A stretch of 64,000 bases of DNA. Source: Maylandia zebra. Its lineage: Eukaryota; Chordata; Actinopteri; Cichliformes; Cichlidae. The stretch lies in the NCBI RefSeq assembly GCF_041146795.1, contig NC_135179.1:15200047-15264046 (forward strand). The letters run 5' to 3'. The notes under the pieces were generated by a model, which was not told the DNA's origin, made no database searches, and saw only the letters and a list, made by a program, of their open reading frames with translations. Below are positions 57,001 to 64,000 of this stretch, piece by piece; the first letter of the stretch is position 1, and every line of letters begins with the position of its first letter. The position numbers were made by a program, and so were the translations under genes.

Positions 57001-60000
57001 AGACGAAATGTTTCAGGCAGTGAAAAAGTGCAGTATAAATCACATAAGCATAATTATGAACTGTGAATCATGCAGCTCCACTCAAATAGAGCCAAGAATA
57101 AAAACCTTGTGGTCATTTTCAGCTCCACTGACAGAACGTAATTAGTTCTATAACATGACAATGGGAAACTACAGCACATGGGTCAAACTAGTGTCTTAAG
57201 GACTAGTGTCCTTGTCCTTTCGACAGGGAGTATCTCCTAACTCAGCACATAACAGAAAGCAGAGGCACCACGCTGATTTATACATTCCCATGAGGCCGAG
57301 GGCCAGAGCCAAGTCATCATTTCCTGTCATTATGGCAATTCCTGTCTAAACACAGGGAACACAAGGAGAAGAGGTGTGCTCATAAAAAAAGAGAGGAGCA
57401 CATAAAAAAAGTGCTGTTCTGTATGCCGTCTTCTCAGCTGGTTCACAGGAATCAACACTGTGGTAACAAATTATTCTGTTTTCCTTTTCTCCACCCATTT
57501 CCAAGGTTGTGTAGGCAGCTTAAATGGCTGTGGGATAGTAAGTCCTTTCAAACTCGTTGGGTACAGGATATTTTCTGAATGCTTTATTTTCCTTTTCCCT
57601 GGTTCTTCCGGCCACTTTGTGTTGGGGCTGCTAAATCGTTTGCCTCTTACCAACTTCTTTCAAACAGTCTTCAACAATATCCAATGAAGGGAAATTCTGA
57701 ATCAGATGTTATAGTAACCACAACATGCATCGGTGTTATAAAGTGTTCATGTGGAGTCAGCAAAAAAACAAAACAAAACGCAAAGCTGAATTTCAGTCAT
57801 GGGGTGGAAACTACTCTCTCTCCACTCTAGAGAGCAGCATGCACTGCCAAGTGCAAAGTTTGGGCTGAACTCAATAGCCTATCCGTGCTCCTCTGTCAGC
57901 CATCCAAATGCATCTCTTGTGAAGAAAACCCCTGGCTGCGGTAAGAATGTGCAAGTTTGCTCGCAAACTAAGTGGAAGATTAATAAGACTCTTTGTTTAT
58001 CAGTCAATACTGGTTGTTATCTGCAGCAAACCAGGAGAGAAATGTCTGTTTGTACCACACTTTGACAGAACACACACTTATTACAGATCTACATACACGC
58101 TTCATTTGCTCATAAAACGTAAAATATGACTCTAAACTGCAGCATAAGGCATTCCTAAGTCTATTACGCAACTACTTTCAGATGAGTGGGTAGTTTTTTG
58201 TTTTTTTTTCCTCTGTGATTTGGAGACGATTGGCTTTGGCATGCGGAGTATAATTTTAATAAAAACGCTTACGCGGAGCAATTTTGTAGCATAATTTGAG
58301 CTTAGCATCAATAATTAGTGTATATAAAGTTGCTGATTTCACCTTTGCTTTCCAGGCCCGTTTCATATTAACGTCAGTTAGTGGTTAGTTGTGGATTGTG
58401 GCTCGTGATAACTGCATTTGCTGGAGGACAATGCAGAATGCAAGCCTGAACAAATATGTGCATGTGATAAAAGTTGAGTCATGTGATAAGAGACAATAAA
58501 TGAGATGGGGTGAGGACAACAGTAACAAAAAGAGAAGGGAGGGAAGGAAGGAGGGAGGCGATGCAGCATGTTTCTCAGTTCACCTCGGCTCTGCTGCCTG
58601 CTGATGACACCCCCCAACGTCCATCTCCGGTCCAGCCTCTTCAGATGAGCCTTGTGTCGCTTAGTAACTGACACACACACACACACACACGGCGACCAGA
58701 TGACAAGGAAGGATCAAACAAACACGGAGACATGAAGAGCAAGCACAAATGTTACACAAACACACAACACACAAATGACATGGATCCATTATTAGCTACA
58801 TGGAGGACACTAAAACACGACCACAACGCAAAACATGGTGGACAGTTAGCATGAGTGGATGGAGGTTACAAAAGAAATGTTAAAAACCAAGACATCTCCT
58901 CTGTGGCTTGTAATTAGCATGTTGTTATCACAGAGCCCCCCCCCATTAGGTTTGAGCATGTGGGACGCATATTGCCTTAAAGGAGCTGGTTAGAGATGTG
59001 TACCTAGAAGGGTCCATATTTCCTTGTATTTTAAATATAAGATGGCTAAAATGGAAATGATTCCAACAGTTCAGACATTAAACAAGATCCTTTTTATATA
59101 GAAATTTTAAAGAGACAGTAAAAACATTTGGTTATAAAAGATTTCAAGTCTGAATCATACACACAAAGCAGCTAAACTTTACACAAAGACTCAGCATCTA
59201 ACCAGTTAATACATTTTATTTTACTTCTTTAATGTTCACAAAAACCAAAGTACATCAGTTTGCCATTTTACTGGTGGCTATATGCCAGTCTATTTTCCCC
59301 ACCAGTTTCCTCAGAGGAAAGAAATAATTCGGCACAAAACGTCTTCATAAAGTCACACATTATTGTTCCACACCTTACTGTTTGCACATGCTAAACAAAG
59401 CAAAAATAATGTGTTTAGTGATACTGGTAGGCAGATATATTGGACTAAGGTAAATAGCTGCACTCCCAGAAATACATGACTATCATTTGTGTCAGTGCTG
59501 GCAGTATCATTATTTTCCTCTTATTTTCTACTACCAAAACAAGGAGGATGAGGGTTTGTTTACGCTTCCATCAGTGGGTAAACTCAAATCAGAAGATGTC
59601 TGAGCTTTCAACAACTATCATTATCAGAATCAGAAAACCAATTTTTGAAAAATATGTTGTTGTTTTCTTGGGGAGGGGTCAAAGTGACTATGTGGTTGTG
59701 CACAATCGGCTGAAGACCGCAGAACTGATAAAGAGTTGTTTTAAGAGGTTCATGCCATTTCTAAGACTCATGAGACACATAAACATTAATTACACTGACA
59801 GACTGTCCTTCCTAAACCCCCTACTGGTTAACTCAGTAAAGAGATAACTCCAAAAAAGGAGATAGGAGTGCATGGTTTGCATATAGCTATGCGCCTGTGT
59901 GTTATCCATTTGTTGTATTCTGAGAGGAGAAAAGGGCATTTTAACTTATTTAACATAATGCAAAACATTAATACTGACTAGCCTTGTGTGTTCACTCTCT

Positions 60001-61157
60001 TCTTCCACCACTGAGTCATAAGATATACAACACCGCAGGGATTCTGAGTCCCATTGTTACACCAGTTGTGCAGCAAAAAGATGTTTGGCCAGAGTGCTGG
60101 AAAATCTTGATGTTTGTTTGGAAGTGTAATATGCAACTTAATTATTTCCGTACCTCCAGTTTTTTGGGTTTTCTCTAACACAATGTTGCATATATCTTAA
60201 CAAATATCCTGCAGTTGCTGCAATACCTGCCAAAATGATCAAAGTTTGCGCATCTGACACTAATTGAGCTCTTCTGGCCTATGATTAAAGTGCTCTCTCC
60301 ACTAACGTTGAAAATGCTTGGGGAGTGAGACAGCATTAGTCGCTCGTAGATGGCTTGATAACTGTATCTGAAAGGGCCATCAAGGCAGTTGGATGCTGTC
60401 TGCAGCTTCACACGTCAGTTTCACATTTCTGGCAAACCAAACTCTTCATAGGTGTGTATGTTACGACTGTTTTGGATCCTTCTCTGGCTCCAGTAAGCTC
60501 ACGAAACTTAACATCCATCATCTTCAATGGTAAGCGGATATGAAATAGCGTGAGTCATGTCAGAGCTTTCTTTCTTTAACGATAACCATGATTTAAAGAG
60601 CATGACTCCAGAAATATTCATTTTTATTCAATGAAAACACACGCCTCTTTCATGAGCTACACTACACGGCGGGCGTATCACTTAATACTGCACTGTATCT
60701 TTCTTGTACAGTGCAGCACTGCACAGCACATCCTTTGAAACATTGAGGTCTGGTCTCTCTTGGCCCTCCTCCTTGATGTTTACCCAGGTCTGAATCTACA
60801 CTCTGTTCTGATGTGCTTATGATGGCAAGCAGACAGAGTAACATGCTCACCCGGCCCAGCCTCAGTTGTTAGCGTAGACCAGCAGCGGTGAGGTTTTTTA
60901 TTTTTATTTTGTCACGGATCAAAGACTGAGGATTGAGGGCAAAAGTGGTTTCTGTGTGTGGGTACAGTGGAGTGGGTGAGGTTGTGTTTACATGTGCAAA
61001 CGTGTGTGGGTGGGCAAAGACTGAAGCGTTTGCAGTTACTTACCTTCCCCAACTTTAGAGGCACCCAGCTCCAAGTCATCCCGTGTGCCACTGTGAGAGT
61101 TGAGATAGGTAGCAGGGACCCAGCCCTGCTCCTCTGCAGTGCTGACAAACCACCAAC
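52123..61157 (-). CDS. sh3pxd2a: sh3pxd2a (Tks5/FISH) 3' part: seven coding exons, SH3-1 end to SH3-5
   Basis: Coding exons in transcript order: 61157-61044, 58667-58584, 55961-55844, 55755-55427, 55277-55228, 54327-54208, 54051-52123. That is 2744 nt (about 914 aa) in one continuous frame with GT-AG junctions. Human SH3PXD2A is 1133 aa; the missing N-terminus (PX domain and first half of SH3-1) lies beyond 64000. Seen: the C-terminal half of SH3-1, SH3-2, SH3-3, SH3-4 and SH3-5, with proline-rich linkers. From family knowledge, Tks5 is a Src-substrate scaffold that binds phosphoinositides through PX, gathers N-WASP, Nck, Grb2, ADAMs and NoxA1 partners, and drives podosome and invadopodium formation. 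YEEPEYDVP and IYENDGF match the two known Src sites. SH3PXD2B is excluded by the [15 protein letters not shown] and [13 protein letters not shown] segments and the five-SH3 plan. Teleosts carry two copies; which one this is cannot be told. Confidence 0.96.
54208..54327 (-). CDS. sh3pxd2a: sh3pxd2a exon: first part of SH3-3
   Basis: Acceptor TTCATGTAG|GG, donor GCTGAG|GTAAGC; 120 bp, phase 0 to 0 (40 codons). It encodes [20 protein letters not shown], then [20 protein letters not shown]. This is the start of the third SH3 domain; [20 protein letters not shown] follows in the last exon. Confidence 0.96.
54510..54760. mobile_element. non-autonomous hAT-type element (MITE) in a sh3pxd2a intron
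   Basis: 251 bp with inverted ends CAGCAGTCCCCAACC and GGTCGGGGTCCGCTG, internal GGACTGGTACCGGTCCGTGA and TGGTCCGTGGCGCA. It is flanked by near-identical 8-mers CTCGACAG (54502-54509) and CTCTACAG (54761-54768), as expected for a hAT 8-bp target duplication. No coding capacity. Confidence 0.85.
55228..55277 (-). CDS. sh3pxd2a: sh3pxd2a micro-exon: [12 protein letters not shown] linker
   Basis: Only 50 bp. Acceptor TTTTCTCACAG|GT, donor CCCTG|GTAAGA; phase 1 to 0. It encodes (G)[16 protein letters not shown], a basic proline-rich motif kept in mammalian Tks5, where intramolecular SH3 binding has been proposed. It is easy to miss by ORF finding alone; phase on both sides and family sequence support it. 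Confidence 0.92.
55427..55755 (-). CDS. sh3pxd2a: sh3pxd2a exon: end of SH3-2 and conserved linker
   Basis: Acceptor TTCACAG|GT, donor ATTG|GTTAGT; 329 bp, phase 2 to 1. It begins [20 protein letters not shown], closing SH3-2, then the highly conserved [21 protein letters not shown] divergent acidic/Pro stretch follows, then [11 protein letters not shown] and [15 protein letters not shown]. The [11 protein letters not shown] block is diagnostic of SH3PXD2A. Confidence 0.96.
55844..55961 (-). CDS. sh3pxd2a: sh3pxd2a exon: first part of SH3-2
   Basis: Acceptor TCTTTTGCAG|AA, donor TATCAG|GTACAG; 118 bp, phase 1 to 2. It encodes [20 protein letters not shown], then [20 protein letters not shown]. 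This is the beta-a to n-Src part of the second SH3 domain, with the usual acidic RT loop and WW pair. The frame joins exactly to [13 protein letters not shown] in the next exon. Confidence 0.96.
55962..58583 (-). other. sh3pxd2a: sh3pxd2a intron
   Basis: 2.6 kb between the SH3-2 exon and the basic-linker exon. No recognised repeat or additional exon. Confidence 0.55.
58584..58667 (-). CDS. sh3pxd2a: sh3pxd2a exon: basic linker between SH3-1 and SH3-2
   Basis: 84 bp, phase 1 to 1, so it can be skipped in frame. It encodes [20 protein letters not shown] and ends ISRQQSR, matching the conserved [15 protein letters not shown] linker of Tks5. The donor is CGAG|GTGAAC. The acceptor is odd: instead of a pyrimidine tract, a (TG)10 repeat (58671-58690 on the + strand as (AC)10) runs up to the CAG. 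Exons of this linker are alternatively spliced in mammals, as I recall. Confidence 0.93.
58668..61043 (-). other. sh3pxd2a: sh3pxd2a intron with (AC)10 at its 3' splice site
   Basis: 2.4 kb. The (AC)10 at 58671-58690 is (TG)10 in transcript sense and abuts the acceptor CAG. Nothing else is recognised. Confidence 0.6.
61044..61157 (-). CDS. sh3pxd2a: sh3pxd2a exon: C-terminal half of SH3-1
   Basis: Minus-strand acceptor TTTCCATAG|GT, donor GGGGAAG|GTAAGT; 114 bp, phase 1 to 1. It encodes (G)[18 protein letters not shown], the RT/n-Src-to-3-10-helix end of SH3-1 with its paired Trp and ALYDY-partner Pro, then a linker ending SKVGE. The upstream half of this SH3 domain is not found in 61158-64000, so that intron runs out of the window. 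Confidence 0.94.
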
Positions 61158-61879
61158 CTATGGAAACATACAGAGGTTGTAAATTGCATTTCAAACAATG
61201 AATTGGATAGCAAGAAATCAGCGTAGCCTAAAGTTAACTTTAAGGAATTCAACAGTTTTCAGAGGTCTGCAATTGCTCTTGAACTTTCCTCATGAAGTTG
61301 AGCCTTTGATAAGACTTGCACCAGAAAAAGTAGACAGAATAAGCCTCCAGAAAGAGAGATGAAAGAAGAAGACAGATGCCATTTGTACATTCCCGTTAAT
61401 CACTTCCTCTTTGTTTTACTCATTAAACCTCAGCTGGATAAAATATCTCCAATCACAGCTACAAATGAACATGAATATGATGCATTTTATTGTGTTGCCA
61501 ACAGAAATCTATCACTAAGGGCAGGACCAAGAACATCAGAGGACACACTGCTTGGCTGTGGCTCAACCCATGACGAGGTCTTGTTTGACCTACGTTCCAT
61601 CGGGATCAGTCATGAAATCAGTGGGCAGGAAACTGCTGAAGTGATCCTACAAGCCAAGATATCCATTTGCAGGGTTGCAGCTGATTTGACTTCATTCTCC
61701 TGGGTATGACAGCATTGCTATTACATCTTTATGACAGATGCCTCAGTTGGAGAGAAGCAAGTAAAAAATAATGCTCATTTTAAAAATGGATCCTAAAACT
61801 AGCAGTGGCATGCTATAAACTCCAGGTTTGCATCATATCTCCTAGCCAAAGCTGTGTTTTGAAAGTCAGTGATTACAGT

Positions 61880-62185
61880 CAGGGTGGCGCAATGGGAGGT
61901 TGTTAATGATCAGCACTTCCAACTCACCTCACCGAACCTGATGATAATCTTGGTCATTTCCTTGGTCATTTTTATTTAATAGTTATTCCTGTGACAATGT
62001 GGGCTTTCTTTGGCTACTTTCAACAATGTTCCACAGTTCAAAGACATGCATGCTAGATTAGCTGTAGGTGCGAATGTGTGTGGTTGTGTTAGTCCTGTGA
62101 TTGGCTGGTAAGGGTTTACCCTGCCACTCATCTAATGTAAGTTGGGAAAGGGTCTATCCCCTAGACAGATAAGCAGTTCAGAAAA
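61880..62185 (+). mobile_element. diverged V-SINE-like remnant
   Basis: Degraded tRNA-like head GGTGGCGCAATGGGAGG, then CACAGTTCAAAGACATGCAT, TAGGTGCGAATGTGTGTGGT and GGGAAAGGGTCTATCCCC, which follow the order of the conserved core and tail of teleost V-SINE or related 3' ends. Low identity; boundaries approximate. Confidence 0.55.
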
Positions 62186-62264
62186 CAGATGCATTACAGT
62201 CCGAGATGCTGTAATCATAGGATTTCTATCCATGCAAGGTGTGTAGGATACATACATATATACT

Positions 62265-63267
62265 AGGGGTGCAACAATACTCGTATCGATATTGAACCGT
62301 TCGATACAGTGCTTTCGGTTCGGTACGCATATGTATTGAACAATACAATTTTTTTATTTTATTTTATCAACTTTTCTTCTGATGATGCTGAGCTCAGTGG
62401 ATCTGCATTCGACTACTCCGTCTAGGCTGTACTGTCGAGCGCAGATCCACTGAGCGCAGCGCAAGCTAGCAAGACAGAAGCTAAGCTCATTGCAACTTGG
62501 CAACTGCTTCAACGCTACCCAAAATTGAACCTCCCCCACCCTCATTCAGATCTGGCGTTTGGAACTATCTTGGTTTTCATGTGAAGTATGACCCTGAAGG
62601 TAAGCGCGTCATGGAAAAAAGTATAACAGTATGTCGGATGTGCCATGCAATGCTCAATTGGTGGGAACTAGTGCGTTAGCGCAGTTAGCTTGTTAACGTG
62701 TTGACGCCGTCCAGCCCCACGCACGGGGCGATCCATGGTAACTCGTTAACAGAGATTTGCCGTGTTATGATGTTAAAGTCATTTTTACGAGATTAACGCT
62801 GACAGCACTAGTGGGAACACAATGAATATGACTGCACATTTACCCCGATATCATCCTAGTGCAAAGACAAGTGGAAGCAGACAAAAACAACAAGCACGCA
62901 TGCTACAAACTTTACCCGAGTCATTTAGACAGCCGTTAGCACATGATTCTCCTCATGGGGATCTGCTATGTTTCACATGCTGCTGAGAATATAGCCCAGA
63001 AGAAGCGTATAGTATAGCTTTTATTTTGGAAAGAGCCATTTCTCTGTAATAAACTCTCTGATCGAGAAAGATTTATTTATTTATTTTTTATTATTTTGTT
63101 GTTTCAGCAACATTAAATTTAAAAACTGTACTTTTGAGTTAAAATATATATTTATAATTTTAATAAATGACAAATTAAAAAGGTATGAACATTTTTTTGT
63201 ATCGAAAAAATATCGAACCGTGACACCAAAGTATCGAACCGAACCGAACCGTGAATTTTGTATCCCT
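62265..63267 (+). mobile_element. decayed hAT element with BED zinc finger
   Basis: Left end AGGGGTGCAACAATACTCGT and GAACCGTTCGATACAGTGCT; right end TCGAACCGAACCGAACCGTG / TTTTGTATCCCTGTG is the approximate inverse. Between them a reading frame encodes a BED finger start (SGVWNYLGFHVKYDPEG, VMEKSITVCRMCH) whose later part (GNTMNM-like, then HPSAKTSGS) is split off by a nested insertion. The rest of the transposase is missing. It lies in the sh3pxd2a intron, antisense to the gene. Confidence 0.82.
62669..62810. mobile_element. nested 142-bp non-autonomous hAT-type element
   Basis: Starts TAGTGCGTTAGCGC, ends TTAACGCTGACAGCACTA (inverse TAGTGCTGTCAGCGTTAA), and is rich in GTTAACG phrases. It is flanked on both sides by a perfect 8-bp duplication GTGGGAAC (62661-62668, 62811-62818). 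It interrupts the BED finger of the surrounding hAT element. Confidence 0.9.
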
Positions 63268-64000
63268 GTGTCATCCAAAGAGAAAACCTTGCATATCCAA
63301 AGCCAAAAGAGTTCAAAGTTGGTCCGGCTTGATTTTCTTTTCTTTCTTCTTTTTTCTCTGTGCCTGTTTCGACCTGAAATTTCTCCCTTTTAAACTGAGG
63401 TTTTTTTGCCTGCAATTGTCGCAGAGATTGCTGGACTGTTGGGTTTATCTCAAGAATGTTGCAGGATTCTTAGATGGCTGTTGTTGGGAAATGGTGTCAT
63501 GTAAAATTACATTCAGACAGAGCTGATCATACTGGTCTCCAATTGCTTGAGCAAATCCAGTCCCAATCTTTGGGGACTGCGTATTTGATGTCACTTCAAG
63601 TGTTTGAATCCATCATTGTCCTTTTTGATGCAGGGCTCTTTTAAGGTGCTGCACCAGTGTTTCTTAGGTGGGTTATTTGTTCCACCTATTATTCTGCCTT
63701 TGTAAATTATTCCACACCAGATTGACTGAAGTTAAGTTTGGTGTTGCTGCAATCACAGAAGAGACCTGTGAAGCACTCAAGAACTCCTCAAGAATGCAAA
63801 ACACATTTTATTATGCTAGAAACTAAAATGAATGCCATGGCAAGTAATTGTATTTTTTAAGGCTCAATTTCTGTTACACTGTACAGCTATATCAAGTTTT
63901 ATGCTTTTAAGAAAAAAGTAAACGTGATTTTTATTTATCATCTCCCCTCATACACTAAAGAGATCATTTGAAGTCTTTGCTAAACCAAACGTTTCCTCTC
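63268..64000. other. sh3pxd2a intron, unassigned
   Basis: No exon of the SH3-1 first half or PX domain is seen up to the window end. A T/C-rich run at 63333-63360 has no paired exon. Confidence 0.5.

Overview
This window is vertebrate nuclear DNA, most probably from a percomorph teleost and plausibly a cichlid. The signs are GT-AG split genes with long AT-rich introns, tRNA-headed SINEs, many decayed Tc1-like and hAT elements, a CR1/Rex1-like LINE with a TATCT-type tail, and many microsatellites. The species is an inference from this repeat mix. There are no prokaryotic operons, CRISPR arrays or phage genes.

Two protein genes lie tail to tail. On the + strand is a complete neurl1 (Neuralized-1, an E3 ubiquitin ligase). 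Its six coding exons run from 10855 to 44429, keep phase throughout, and encode about 580 aa: a possible N-myristoylation start, NHR1, an acidic linker, NHR2 and a C-terminal C3HC4 RING. On the - strand is the 3' part of sh3pxd2a (Tks5/FISH, the podosome and invadopodium scaffold). Seven coding exons run from 61157 down to the stop at 52123 and carry the end of SH3-1 plus SH3-2 to SH3-5. The PX domain and the first half of SH3-1 lie beyond position 64000. As I recall the human map, NEURL1 and SH3PXD2A are also adjacent and convergent on 10q24-25, so this is conserved synteny. The two products share no obvious pathway.

Layout: 1-10550 is intergenic and repeat-rich, with SINEs at 394, 2594 and 8154, Tc1 remnants at about 870-2102 and 4174-5188, and a degenerate minisatellite at 7490-8770. 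About 10555-10854 is the probable neurl1 5' leader with short uORFs. From 10855 to 44429 are the neurl1 exons and introns. The 17-kb intron 3 holds a 5'-truncated LINE (24.4-26.4 kb), three Tc1 remnants and a SINE. Intron 4 holds a Tc1 end, a perfect AT-rich palindrome and a 470-bp direct duplication. From 44.4 to 52.1 kb are the two 3' UTRs and a spacer with a SINE and a Tc1 remnant. From 52.1 to 61.2 kb are the sh3pxd2a exons, with a small hAT-type MITE in one intron. From 61.2 to 64 kb is sh3pxd2a intron, with a V-SINE-like remnant and a decayed hAT element that itself carries a nested element.

I found no convincing new biological system. The most unusual points are a (TG)n tract in place of a pyrimidine tract at one sh3pxd2a acceptor, an alternative-type neurl1 first exon that still gives a myristoylation motif, a nested hAT insertion with a perfect 8-bp target duplication, a chimeric or stacked SINE inside a minisatellite, and the 470-bp intronic direct duplication.
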